Positions 28,634 through 41,199 of a stretch of DNA of 64,000 nt are shown here, one piece after another. The stretch covers positions 2,728,001-2,792,000 of the forward strand of contig CM055617.1 of the NCBI GenBank assembly GCA_029379385.1, read 5' to 3'. How positions within the stretch are numbered: position 1 is the first letter of the stretch; each line of letters starts with the position of its first letter. The notes beneath the pieces are model-generated. The model did no database searches. It saw nothing but the letters and a program-made list of their open reading frames with translations, and was not told where the DNA came from. Both the position numbers and the translations under genes were made by a program. Source of the DNA: Quillaja saponaria (lineage: Eukaryota > Streptophyta > Magnoliopsida > Fabales > Quillajaceae).

Positions 28634-31600
28634 ATGCTGGCGGAGTCACAGGTCTCCTTGGATTCTGAAAATCACCTTGATCCAGATAATATTCCAACAT
28701 GCCCTGGAGATACCGGTGTAACTTTTTCCACCTTAAATGATGTTACACCACAGCAACCAGGTCATTCATTGAATGCTATAAATTTTTATATTTTATATTT
28801 CTTATCATATATGCTTTAATGAATTTGATTTATTGGACATTGAAGTTCATTCTAAATGTGTTGCATGTAGTAGGGAAAAAACCAACAAGGCAATGGGCTG
28901 CTTGGACTCGTCAAGAGGAGGAAAGTTTCTTTACTGCATTACGGCATGTTGGAAAAGTATTTCTAATTTCCATGGTTATGTTGGTTTTTAGTATCTCTTT
29001 TCACCTTAGGATCTTTCTTAACTTCTTATGCTTGATTGTAGAATTTTGAGAAGATCACTTCCCGTGTTCAGAGTAAGAACAAGGACCAGGTGTTGCTTCT
29101 AGGCTCAGTGCTTACTGTCCCCATTGAAGTGTTTCTAAGTATTATTATGGTCTCTTCTTGTCAAAAATCGTTTCTTTATCCTTTCCTCTCGTGCAGGTCA
29201 GACATTATTACTATCGGCTTGTGAGGCGGATGAACAAGCTGCTGGGTCCAGGATTGTGTTTAGATGCTAAGGACTCTAAAGATACTAATGCAGCAATGCT
29301 TCGCTGGTAACCTATCTACTTCCATATTGGTTGTTTTATGCATAAATACATTTGTTCTGTACACAGTGTAGCTTAACCTCTTATATGAAGTGAATAAGGT
29401 TTATTTTAATATAACATTCTGGTAACTTGTGAATCAATCAAGGATAAAATTCTGTTTCCATTCATTGTGGAGGTTATAGGCTCATACCTATCATCACTTT
29501 CAGGAATTGTGTAGATTGCATATGGAAAGTGAATAATGATACAGAGGCTCTAAGCGTTTCATTCTATAGAAATCCTAAAAACTTTATGTTGAAGAGTAGG
29601 TCCAAAAAACTAAGAAAAGCCTTGAAAGTTTCATCTGGAATGACAATGATGCAATCTTTCTGAAATTCTCTAACCTGTGTTACAGGTGGTCTTTATTAGA
29701 AAAGTATAGCTGCAAAGCCTCAAAGCTTCACCTGAAGCCCCGAAGGTTTAAGATATTTATAGAAGCCTTGGTTAGTGGAGATTGTCTATTTTCAATCTGG
29801 AATTATTTTTCTCTTATTGAAGTCATTTGCCCTACTGACTATGCTATTTTCCTGAAGGAGCACCAACTTTTGAAAGACCGGAAGAAGAATGTAAGGAAGC
29901 AATCATTGCTGGGGGAAAACTGCCCTCCTGCTGTTGTTAGTACCATCTCAATTCAGAACAGAGCATCAGGAGTTGAAAGTCATGGAGCCAAACTGGTTCT
30001 TGTAGATAATCAAAATATCCAAAAATTAGGACCTACAAAAGCATCTTTGAAGCGCAATGTAAATACGACTCTAAACCGTACTAACAATAAAGGAGATTCA
30101 ACAACCATGAAAGCTGCAAGGCATCGAAAGAAAACAGGTGGTTCTTTTTTGCTTTTCTAATTGATATTTTGCAAGTGAAACAAAAGTTCCATACTTCAAT
30201 GCATGTGCATTAGATGGTGAAAGAAATCTCTTGGTTAGGATACATTACGTATTTGTGTTGGAAATTGAGTTCTTCTTTTCAAGTAGGTTTTCACATTTTT
30301 CCTTTTCTCGAGTCAAATAAGTGGTCTGCTTGGTTGAAAAATAAATGTCAAAAAGTTAGTTTAAAATCTTTTTTAAGTACAAGAACAGGTAATCGTATAG
30401 GCCCTGATTTTATTGTTTACTTTATTCAGTGGGGCGTGATGGATCAATTGCTCTAGTCATGAACTCTTGAGTTTGCAATGTTTGAAAATGTTGACATTGA
30501 TTGCTTGCAAATCTGTAATTTAACCATGGAGGAAATTAGCACGTATAAAAATGCCTGTTGATTAATTGCTTTCTTGTGTGCTTACAAGTATAGATTCCAG
30601 GTTGCTTATTTGCATATAGTTGGCTTTGTGATTTATAATTCTTAGCTCTGGTATCTTGCTTTTGACTATTGTAGCTTTAATTTATCAGCTTCTAGTTGTT
30701 ATAGTATTGTTGTTTGATTGTGCTGCATAGCAGCATCTGCCTATTTCTGGTAGCATATTAATGTTTCTATTACAAATGCTCCACTCCAATTTAAACATTC
30801 ATTTCTGATAAATAACTTTTCATATACCATTTCCACCATTTGCTACCGAAATTGAGAAAAAATTTCTGGGTCCTCCTTTTATGAATGAGTAGGCATGGGC
30901 TCAACATCTGCATATAAAAAGTGGGAGAAGGCAGCATTTGCTGGAGTTTCTTTAGTTGCAGATGCTGCTGAACATTTGGAGCGGACTGTAACTGATAAAG
31001 AGGTTGATCATGACCAAGATATTCCAGGTGAGACCGAGACATTCTGGTGGTAGTTTTTTTACCTGATTTATGCTTCTGTCATGTATCACATTCCAGAGGT
31101 GGTTGACTTTCTTAACGTTGACCATTTCATGTCCATTTCAGGACAAAAGTGTTCTGATGCTTCTGGAGACTGGTCTACCCTTCCCTGGCTAGTCTTTCGC
31201 ACAATCACTTTGTTGATAGCAATGTAAACAACTCTATGAAACTTAAGTTACAGTTATTCCCAATTGATGACAGGACTCGAAGAGCCTTGGAAATGGTGAG
31301 AATAAAAGGTGTTAAATCTTAGCAGCTTAATAATGCTAATAAATTTCAAAGTATACATGACTTTTATTTTTTCACAGGATAAGCATAATCCACACCTGGA
31401 GCTTACTCTTAGTGCTCGAAAGAGGATATCATCAGTTGTGGAACATCTAGGTCGAAAATGGGGGAATTCTAGAATAGCTGTTGGAGAGTTAATGCTTTTT
31501 CCCTATTTTATTCAGAGGGAAAGCCTAGTGGGTTATCCGAGATTGACACAGGACTCTGCTCTCAGTACAGCAGATGTATATACAATGATTGGAAGCCCTC

Positions 31601-33993
31601 CTGTTTTTCGTTTAAGGTTCCTTTCTCCCATTGCCCCCCAATTTGAAAGCCATGCTTATATATTTAATTGCTTGAACTCCTTACTAATTTAACCATTCTC
31701 TTAAAGGTATGGTTGGTTTGCAACTGCCGAACTTGGGTTACCAAGGCAGCAAGCACCTATAACATCCAGCTGCATGCTGGGTGAGTCTAACATTAATACC
31801 GACTGTAGGACGGATCACATTGTGGATTCAAAACAAGCTCCCGTGCCATCAACGAATGATCAGTCCATTGATCTACATAAGGATCAAGTAACATCAGTGA
31901 CGATAAATCCTGCTTTTGGCATGACTTTAACTGATGTTCCTAGTAAGATGAATAAGAAAGTTCTCTTGAGTTCGACCATAGATCTTGATGATTCCTCTAA
32001 TTCTGCGCCAAAGGCATCAAGAAACTGGAAAGGATTCTGGCAATGACACTACTACAAAACAAATGGAAGATGTGGTAACTATTCTTTCCATCAGTACTTT
32101 CTTTTAATCTTAGTAGTACTGTCAGCTTAAAGGCGTGATTGCAGATTTCTCAAAGAAGCATATAACTGTGGCCTTGAGCAATGTTTGTATCAGTAATTCA
32201 ATTGTGGTAAAGTATAGAAATACAGCTGCTGCATAGGGCTCTTAAATCATACTTCATTGATTTCTCTGCCATGGCAACATGTGTTTGCTCTCATCCTATG
32301 AAGTTTGTCATGACTAGCTTGGGCCTTGGGATGTTGGACATGAATAAACTTTTCTTTGTATTGTTCAACTGCATTCAGTTCATGCTTTTTCATTATTCAC
32401 TGAGTACTTCTTCTCAATTTGATCATTTATAGCTTCATCCTTCATTTTTTTTTTTATTATACTTCTTGGTAATGTATCTTGAAGTTTTATTTATTTTTAT
32501 TATTTTCTATCAAAAAATGTTTTTTCTATTAATTCAATATTTCTACAGTTCTTAATAGTTAATGTATGGCAGCAACGTTTATCCATGTAGAACACCTATT
32601 TCCCATGGATTAGTTATTATTTGCCATTCCCTTCTTCTGAGCATTTAAGTTTCATTGTATATATTCAGGATGACCTGAGAATAAGCAGTGGTACAGCACT
32701 ATCAGCTGGTGAGTGGGCAGATAGCCTTACCAACATTAGTGTGGGAGATCTCCTTTCAGGAGTGTGCCATGATAGGGACACACCTGTTGTTGCTGAACGC
32801 TCACAATGTCTTCAGCAAATTCCTTTCAGCAGTGATTCATTTGATGCTGCTATTGCTGCTCACATATCTAGAAATCAAGACAAAATTGGATATCAACCTA
32901 CTTTGGCATTGCATACATCTTCCATCTGGGATGCTGAAGAAACATGTGATGCTTTCTCATTTAAAAAGGATCCTGTTCTTCATCAAGATGGTCCAAGTTC
33001 ATATGGTATTACCTCCCTAAGTGCCTGCAAACAGGGTACAGAAAGAAGCTCCGAGTGCTTGGGGAACTTGGTGGGGGTACTATTTCATCTCATGTTTTAT
33101 AATAAAAAAAATCTTACTGCGACAAAACTTGATTTCATAGCGAATCAGAGTAAATGATAATAATTTCTTGCAGGAGCTATGCCAAGACGAAAAGCCTGTT
33201 GATGATGCTTCTCAAGGAGACCTCATGGAGGAGTCTCAGTCGGAGCCAGAAATCCTGGACCATTTGGCAAGGGATTTTGGTGGGCTAGCAGATATGTATT
33301 GGGTATGTTTATTTTTCTGTTATCATTTACTTTGTTAATATTTTAGTTCCATAGCACCTTATAGCATGCTGGGTCCAGATTCTGCTAGCCACTTCTATCA
33401 GCGTCCAAAGAAGAGAGTTCATCTTGGGAGACTTGAAATGGAAAAACCAAGACTTAAGCCAAATGTATGTTAACATTGCTTGTGAAAACATGTCTGAGAC
33501 TCATAATTCCCATGAAATGAAACTGAATTGGAAATCTATAAGACTATAACTCAGCATCCATGGTAGTGGCATCGTTGGCGAACCAGTTCGCATGATCATT
33601 TGCAGTTCCGTACCTAAGAAATCATTCTCCACTATTCTCTGCAATGGGTTTCAGTTTAGACTTTAGACATGCTATTATCAACAACTAAATGAACACCGAT
33701 ACTGAACTGTCTCAAAATTGACCCGTTGCTGTAGGTTTTTTTAGCATAATTGATCTGATTTTTGTTTATAATTTATATTATTGCAGCCTGATTCCCTGGG
33801 ACCATTAGATTTGGATAGGCCATCCTCCAAATATCATAGTGAAGATTTGATCTTAAGTGATAGTCTAAGTGGTTTGAATCGCCTCATAGCCAGCAGTCTT
33901 GATGCATTTCAAAATTGCTCATTTTTCGGATTTGATAAGGAAGCATCATCAACAGTAGAAGCTCGAGAAACTGCCCCATTTTCAGGATTTTAA
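28634..33993 (+). CDS. TKI1: TSL-kinase-interacting protein 1-like (SANT/Myb), with two frame breaks
   Basis: Nuclear SANT/Myb-type protein; the Arabidopsis relative binds the TOUSLED kinase. Thirteen coding exons are 28634-28760, 28871-28956, 29042-29089, 29197-29306, 29686-29770, 29858-30137, 30893-31027, 31142-31295, 31378-31616, 31707-32074, 32669-33070, 33174-33302 and 33787-33993. The SANT domain spans exons 2-4 (RQWAAWTRQEEESFFTALRH, then VRHYYYRLVRRMNKLLG). Later conserved parts include KLKLQLFPIDDRTRRALEM, LELTLSARKRISSVVEHLG, DLRISSGTALSAGEW and SEDLILSDSLSGLNRLIASS. The phases of exons 1-7, 9 and 11-13 close. Exon 8 has one base too few (or two too many) and reads into a TAA at 31225-31227. 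Exon 10 has one base too many near 32023-32033 and reads into a TGA at 32044-32046. The gene is therefore complete in layout but broken as written, by sequence error or recent loss. Confidence 0.85.
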
Positions 33994-33999
33994 AGTTGG

Positions 34000-35930
34000 C
34001 AGTGGAGCTTGAAATTTGACCTGGTCATAAACTTTTGAAGTTGAAATGTATTGCAAATAACCTTTTCCTTATTAACTGACTTGAAGGCTGCATAGTGGAG
34101 GGGTGATCTGAGCAACTACAATTCTGTTGCTGTGCATATAACTTCTATGATCTTAAGTGTCTCCCCGTTAGTACAAAAATAGTGATAGAAAGTCCTCAGT
34201 TCAAGTGTCCTCTGTTTTTTTGTTCTTTTGTAAAATTATGTGCGTCGTTTTTATGTTAACTTTTGTAAAGTGTATATCAGAAAAGTAATGTGCATTCCAA
34301 TGGGCAAAACCCCTTTTATTTTTTTGCTCAATATGTTATCTGAATATTTTTCTTTTTATCGTGACCTCAATCGACTTAGCTCAATATACGTATAGTGGTA
34401 TCACATTTATAGTAATTTGTGTTCATTAAAATCCAGTTAGGACTCAGAGAGCATTCAAGTACGGATATTACATGAATCTTCATTTTATTTCTGAAACCTA
34501 TACTAGAAATTTAAAAATAAATTATTAATTAATTTAAATTCTAAAAATTGATTTTTTTAAAATTCTCTTATGATTTTATTATTTAGAGATAAATATGATG
34601 TTAGGGGTTAGATGAGTACATATGATTTTAGTATTAATAAACTAATTTAATAATAGATGATATTATTAAAACTTAAAATAAAATAAAATTAAAATTTGAA
34701 TTAATTATCATTTCTTAAATTATGATCAAAATAAAATTTAAAATTTATAAAAAAAAATAATAATTGCAAAAACTATGATTTCTTAGAGAATTGAAGTTGT
34801 TTGTGCCAAATTTAAATAGTATTATTTTTTCTCCTTTTTTTTAGTTGTATTATTCTTTTAAAAATGATTTATTTTTATTATATCTTATTTTAAGTTGAAT
34901 GATGATATGGTTATTATTAATTTAATTGAATATATATTTTTGATTAATTGAATGTTTTTTAAATTGTATGTCTCTTAATAAGAGAATGTAATAATGGTAT
35001 TTTAGATATTTTAATTTAATTTTATAATTTTTAATAATAGAAAATAGATCTATGTAATATCATAATAATTTAAGTGAAGGTAAAGTAATTTTTTTTAAAA
35101 TAAATTAAATTCATAGATCCATGTATGTGAAAATCTCCAAATCCCTAAAAGCTTTTTGTTTTGAGTATTAAAACATGAAGTAATTATTTTTAATGACTAG
35201 TTTTTGAGATATATCTATATCGTAAGGTTAAAGGTATTATCACAATGTAAATGAAAATACAAGATAAAAATAATTTGGATTGGATCAAATTTTTGTTCAT
35301 TTCATATAAGATAAGCTTTAAATTATGTTTCATCGTGACATAATCCAATCCATCATCATGTTTAATTTTCGTACAATATAGAGGCTACTAGCATATTCCA
35401 TTTTCAAATTTACTCATGACTTTTGCAATGAAAGTGATTTGGTGATTTGTAACATATTATTCTCCTTTTCCTCATTAATTTCTTTCTCAAGGTAACAAAA
35501 GTCTTGAGCTAAAGCAAAGTTCAAACATCAATCAAAGTGAATGATGCAATTCACATATAGTCTTCAACTTCAACTAATTAGGCTATAAATTAGAATATAT
35601 CACCTATCTAATCAGCTAAGATACTGATGTCTCTTTTTTTTCTTTCCCAATTTTTATGTTTAGCATTAAAAGGAAAACCTTTGACTTGTACAAAGAAAAT
35701 TCTGTTTTAATAAATCTTACGTGTGTTTGAATTTCTTTAAGCATTTCAGTTATGTAGTTTACGTGTCGTTTACGGCACATATATCTTTCGCCAATATCTC
35801 TGTAGTCAGTGAAATTGGATGCTGGACCATTATGCCGCCCCACAACAATTTCATTAGCAAATTAACATCTGAATCTGCTTTTATTTAAGTAGTGGTTAGC
35901 TGGTGGCTCTGATTTCTTAATCTGCATCTT
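34000..35930. other. Spacer between TKI1-like and WRKY genes
   Basis: 3' flank of the TKI1-like gene to about 34300, then AT-rich DNA and the WRKY upstream region. No further gene, repeat or RNA was recognised. Confidence 0.5.
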
Positions 35931-35934
35931 TCAA

Positions 35935-36676
35935 ATGGAGAAGTACCAGATACTATTCCATGGGGATGGTTCATCTACTTCATCATCATCATCATCAGCA
36001 GCCGCAGCAGCAGCAATTAATTCTTACTCATTTAACTTAGCAGGAGGTGCTCATTCTTCTACTCATTTTCAAGTTAACCAAGCAGAAGTTATAGGAACTG
36101 ATGCCACTGATCAGAACAACATGAAATTAGGTAAGAAACAAGAAGACAAGAAGAACAAGAAGATCAAGAAGCAAAAGTATGCATTCCAAACAAGGAGTCA
36201 GGTCGATATACTTGATGACGGGTATAGATGGAGAAAATACGGCCAAAAAACAGTTAAAGACAACAGATTTCCTAGGTTGGTATCACTTATGAATTCTGAT
36301 TTTCATTGCATGTTTTTCATATGAATCAACTTTACTTACAATCTGATAGATATTAAGAAAAATAAGTAGTCTTTTGGGTTAGGCCTGCTAATGCTATATA
36401 TGATTCGGCATGAAGAAGAAAATCAGCCAATGAAAGCATAACCATGGAGGGCAGGCTTGCATACACATCTGTAATCTTTGTAGTATTTATGTTTGCAGAA
36501 GCTACTACAGGTGCACTTACAAAGGGTGCAATGTTAAAAAGCAAATCCAACGCCTTTCAAAAGATGAACAAGTTGTGGTGACAACCTATGAAGGAATGCA
36601 TACACACCCAATTGAGAACCCTGCTCAAGACTATGAACAGAGCTTGAGACTCATGCAAACATATACACCAATATAG
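35935..36676 (+). CDS. Group IIc WRKY transcription factor (WRKY75/45-like)
   Basis: DNA-binding regulator that recognises W-box (TTGAC) sites. Two exons, 35935-36275 and 36499-36676, give 519 nt and 172 aa. A Ser/Ala-rich N-terminus (poly-Ser then poly-Ala) precedes a lysine-rich nuclear-localisation-type stretch, [15 protein letters not shown]. The WRKY domain follows: [20 protein letters not shown] and [18 protein letters not shown]. The zinc finger reads C-x4-C-x23-H-x-H, ending EGMHTHPIE. The intron falls at the conserved R of FPR within the domain, as in group IIc genes. The short C-terminus resembles the WRKY75 branch (family relatives act in phosphate starvation, senescence and root hair control). 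Orthology within IIc is inferred. Its stop lies 37 bp from the stop of the convergent gene at 36714-37395. Confidence 0.93.
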
Positions 36677-36713
36677 GTTTACTCTATCATTACCCTGAAG
36701 AGAAATTAACAGT

Positions 36714-37395
36714 TTATGTTGGGACTAGAATCACTTCATCTTCATACCCACCAAAGCTTTTCACTTTAGCAATGCAAATTGCAAATATAATGATAGCAAT
36801 AGCAAGCCCACCTAAAAAAACTATGTAATTTCCCATCTCTGCTGTCTTCCCCACAACTCTTTCCCTTCCTTTCACTGCCTCTTCATCTTTCTCCCTAAAT
36901 ATTTCACCAGACACACATAGAGAAGAGGATGATGATGAAGATGAATAACAATGATGGAAATCATCCTGCTGATAATTTTCACTCTCAGAATCATAAAAAG
37001 TCATTGACCTCACTTCACAATCTTCTATTCCAACAAAACCCATTTCAGTTTCACGGTCTAATAATGGCTCAAAAAGCCTCCTTCTTTTCAATTTTCCGTT
37101 TTCGATGGCCTGCCCTTCGCTCTTTGATTATCTCTTTCACTTCTAAATCATCTGTCCTCATCTTCCATATTCCTTCATCTAAAGGAGATAATGACCTTTG
37201 CTGAAGCGAAGACATGAGGTCTCTGGGAGAGTTGTCGAGCAGTTGAAGGGCCTTCACTATTTTGTTGTTTGAAGTTCTTGGGTTAGATTGCTTGTAGGAG
37301 TTCCAGTCTTGTTCCAAAATTTTGAACAGCTGCTGGAGTTTGTCTTTGGTTTCTTTTCCTTTTACTGCATTAGAGCTCTTCATGATGGCAATCAT
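36714..37395 (-). CDS. Unknown conserved-looking protein with C-terminal membrane anchor, one frameshift
   Basis: Two overlapping minus-strand frames join as one gene. The upstream frame (37395 to about 37110) encodes KDKLQQLFKILEQDWNSYKQ, then SLSPLDEGIWKMRTDDLEV and KEIIKERRA. The downstream frame (about 37107 to 36714) continues AIENGKLKRRRLFEPLLDRE, then an acidic Ser-rich segment and a single hydrophobic span, YIVFLGGLAIAIIIFAICIA, close to the C-terminus. The topology suggests a tail-anchored protein. The switch of frame occurs at GCAGGCC (37107-37113 region), where one fewer base would unite the two frames. No intron can explain it. I do not recognise a named family. The tail-to-tail distance to the WRKY stop is 37 bp, so the two 3' UTRs almost certainly overlap. 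Confidence 0.6.
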
Positions 37396-37399
37396 GGGG

Positions 37400-38472
37400 T
37401 TTGGGGACCCTCATTGCATTGTATAATGGTATGGGGCATTTCAAAAGGGCAAAGAGGTTAGTGGGTTAAATTTGTTTGATGTTATGAGATTATAATGGGA
37501 TAAGGACTAGCCACGTTCTTAAATTTTATGCTTTTCTTTTTTTGAATTTGGTTTGGATTTTGATTTAGGAGTCGTTGGGAACTTGGGATAAACAAATCAG
37601 TAAGAATCTGTATTAGTGATTTCTTTGTAATGACTGAGATACCCAGACCATCATTCATGTCTTAATTTAGGGATACACATAATCTAGACTACATGTTGTT
37701 TTCCTTTTGCTGTCCATCTATGGTCTGATTATCTCTTCTGATTTGTTTCTCCTTTTGTGAGTTAATAATATAATGTTCCCTTTCTGTACTTGGGGTGCAA
37801 ATGAAACAACTCCGGACTCAACTAAAACTGGGCAAACGCGAATTTAATTTTAAAACTGTATTTAACATATATTAATATAAATTTATCATTATAATAAATA
37901 TATTTATATAAAATAAAGTATTTTTGGCCTATCCTAGGTGGCCACCCACTTTATTTTCTTTCAAACTAGTTAAGGTTAGAGAATCCCTTGAAGGATTAAT
38001 TTTGTTGATTTTAGTTAAAGAGCCTCAAATGATTCTCATAATTTTTTTATTTTAATTTTGACATAAATCCAACTTATACATGAGACTTTCCTATTTTGTT
38101 TTTAGAGTGGAAATAGTAACACCCTAAGTTTTAGTACACAATCTACTTGTAGTGCTTCAGAAACAGGCCCTGAAGAGTACATCGAAATAATTTCTTTCAA
38201 ATACGCTAAGTAGCAGTAGCAACAACCTAAATCCGATTATGAAACACAACATACGTGAGGTAATTGTTAAAAAGTGCAAGAAAGACAAATAACATAGTAT
38301 GGTATGCCTTAAGAAATCCATTTCCTATTTCAAAAGCATGGAGACAGACAACATAAACGAGATACATAAATTCTCAGTAACCTTTCTCTTCCCTTTGTAG
38401 ACTACTTTGTTTCCTACATGGCAGTTAAGACTTCAGACTAATCCCCATCATCCTATTATGCTCATCCGTTAC
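37400..38472. other. Spacer upstream of the membrane-anchored gene, downstream of SAE1
   Basis: Shared 5' flank of the minus-strand unknown gene and 3' flank of SAE1. No additional gene was recognised. Confidence 0.5.
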
Positions 38473-41113
38473 TCACTTTCCAGTGTTCGAGTCTGAAGAA
38501 ATGTCCTCTATTATGCCCTTCCCATCCAAAGCATCAAAGAAGAAAAAGTTTTTAAGTGGATCTCCTTTACCAGATATTGCTTTGATAACCTCCTAAAAAA
38601 TTATACAATTAATCTAGTCAAAACAATGCACAAGACATCCTAAAAACGAAATGGACAGATTACAAACTTAAAAGATAGTTAAACACAGCACCTGTCCGAG
38701 GATTCCCCCAATGATGGCACAAACTGGTGGAAATTCACTTGTATTTGTTACCAATCTTTCAAGGAGGTTATCAGGTACATGAGATTCGTTCAGAGACTGC
38801 AATATACATAGCAAGATAAGGAAATAAATGATGAACAATGTTTTTCTTTTTGTACAACATAACAAACTATAGAGGTAATACATGTGCATCGCAAAGCTCC
38901 TTTTTCAGCTTGAGAACCCCAGGAAGATCTGCAGTTGAAGCTTCTCCAGGATTGCGTCCCTCAACCTCTTCAAACTTTTCTATGACTGCAAGGTAGACAA
39001 TTTTTTTTACTTTACTGCTTGCAAATTCCTCTATAATGATCACCTCCATTAAATATAAAAAGTAAAATGCACTAGATAACCTCTTTCACTTATTTACTTA
39101 AAAAATAAAATGAACTCAACAATTTACCACACCTCTCGTAGCAAAGTACAGCTTGGACACTTTCCTGGGAAGTGTCTTCCAAGGCACTGATATTGCTTCC
39201 TGCAGTATAAATATCACATAAATCATCGACACAACAAGCTCCGAGCAGACATTATCAATTACTCCATGAAACAGATTTATTTTGCATAGCAGAATTGAGC
39301 TTTAGAACTAAGGTGCTTCAATACCAAAACATAAGAGTCTTGACTCTTGATTATTAAAAATTGATTTCCTTTCATTAGTTTCTCCATTTCAAAGAAAATT
39401 TTAGATACAACTTGGTACATAATAAGTGAAGGTTGTTGTTCATAATTAAAATCCTCCTTGCTCTAAAAAACTTGTTACAATCAATACAAAAAATATAAAT
39501 GAATAATTTTCAGATACAAGTACAGAAATAGCCAAGTGTGATTAAAGAAAACATGTTATCAAGGAATATTATAATATTCGGGTGTTTTTCTTTGATACCC
39601 TACATTTGCTAAGGAAAAGGAAAGAGATTGGGATAAAATGAAGAACATCATGGTATCACAAAACTGACCAAAAATAAATTATCAAAGAAGTAACTATGAC
39701 AAACTAAGACATACCTCGAAACTTGGATATTGAAGGTGGCAATTGATAGTTTCTTCTAGTTTTTTCTGCTAAGGAAGAAAACAGCAAAAAAAAAAAAAAA
39801 AAAAATGATTACTCATTGTCATAGAACTATAGAAGGATAGTAAATCAGATGGGCATAAATTTTATCAGGGCATAGAGGATCCTAAGTCAAACAGTATAAG
39901 GCAAATTAGTTAAATCAACATCAAAAATTTTCCCTGACAGCTGAAAATTGTGAAAAATTAGACCCATAAATTGGTACCTTTGAATATCGATAATCCTGCA
40001 GGTCAACAAAGATTTCACCACAAGAATCTCTACAATCAACTGTATAAAATGCTACGCGCTTTGATGCTGTCCGACATTTTTTATTTATCAGTTTCTGCAT
40101 TGAACACATAAATAAAAGAAAATCAACTTCTGGCTAAGATAGATGGACAATAATAAAATAGCAGTTTGTCAAACATAAATATTTCAGCCATATTTATATA
40201 GCTTAGAGAAAGAGAATTTGTAATGTACTTTAGCTGCAAGGGAGCATGAACTGACAACAATGACATCAAAATTGTCAAAGAAGTCTACGCCAAAGCTTGA
40301 CAAATCACCTGCAAGATTGAATAGTTTAGCTGATTAAATTCTCCTCGCATGCAAACAGAAGTCGTAGATTTCTTCATATAGTTCAGGAAACCACAGGAAA
40401 TGACAGGAACAATTTAGACTAGAATATAAAAAACAACACCAAACTAAAACCGATAAAAGGATGTAGTTCAAATGGAAAACCTTTCTCAACTGAAACACGA
40501 ACCATAGGATTAAAATCTTTCAAAGAATTACAACAAAGCTCAGCAAGTGTCATCCCGCTATACAGATTTTCATCAGGAGGTATCAGAAAATTCGAGGAAA
40601 GAACCTCTTCAGTGACCATCCGATCATCAACCAATGTCAAACTACCAACTCCAGCCAGAACAATGTTCTTGCAAAACTACCCACAACAATATCCTTAGAA
40701 ATACTGAGAAAATAAAGTCTAGCAATAGGCATCATTACAAAGTAAAGAATTTTTTTTTTTTTTTGTAAATATTAGAAATTCAAGTTTACCTCCGCCACAG
40801 TTCCTTTCATTCCATAGACTAGTATATGAGCTTTGCTTAGTCTATAACAAGAGAATCAGACACCAAAATCAAAATATAACACGGATGCTATAATTATTTC
40901 ATATACTTCAAAAAAAAATCTAATTTTGAACTAAAGTACTCATTCCTTGAGATCAGCTTTGAATTCAAAACGAACCCCGAAGAGCGAAACACGGAACTAA
41001 CCTAAAAAGAAAAGGAAAAAAAAATTGTACCTTCTCTGGGCATCAGCTCCCCAAACCCTAATCTGACGGTCATACAATGCAGTCTCCTGCGCTGTCAGCT
41101 GCTCCCCGTCCAT
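38473..41113 (-). CDS. SAE1: SUMO-activating enzyme subunit 1 (SAE1)
   Basis: Smaller subunit of the heterodimeric SUMO E1; with SAE2 it adenylates SUMO in the nucleus. SAE2 holds the catalytic cysteine, and SAE1 contributes the pseudo-symmetric adenylation fold. Ten exons on the minus strand are 41031-41113, 40790-40841, 40481-40676, 40229-40308, 39978-40094, 39715-39765, 39133-39199, 38882-38985, 38692-38796 and 38473-38592 (975 nt, 324 aa), and all phases close. Motifs include ETALYDRQIRVWGADAQRRL, KAHILVYGMKGTVAEFCKNI, LVDDRMVTEEVLSSNFLIPP, RVAFYTVDCRDSCGEIFVDL and FPPVCAIIGGILGQEVIKAI. The start MDGEQLTAQE agrees with the family. An upstream in-frame Met (41179) exists, but an AG acceptor-like site (TGTGACAG) lies between, so a 5' UTR intron is possible. 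Confidence 0.94.
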
Positions 41114-41183
41114 TCCCAGCTGCAACCTGTCACACAATATCACAGAATTCATAAAGTCTTCTACTTTGACAACACCCACATCA

Positions 41184-41192
41184 AAACCCTAA
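41184..41192 (-). promoter_or_regulatory. Telo-box-like AAACCCTAA upstream of SAE1
   Basis: AAACCCTAA lies about 70 bp upstream of the chosen SAE1 start. Such elements are known near transcription starts of plant housekeeping genes. Its position could be within the 5' UTR. Confidence 0.4.
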
Positions 41193-41199
41193 AAAAACT

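Noticed and set aside
33354..33464. Possible extra TKI1 exon (AG before it, GT after it)
   Set aside because: Joining exon 33174-33302 directly to 33787-33993 gives the continuous family sequence DMYW-PDSLGPLDLD; the segment is best read as intron.
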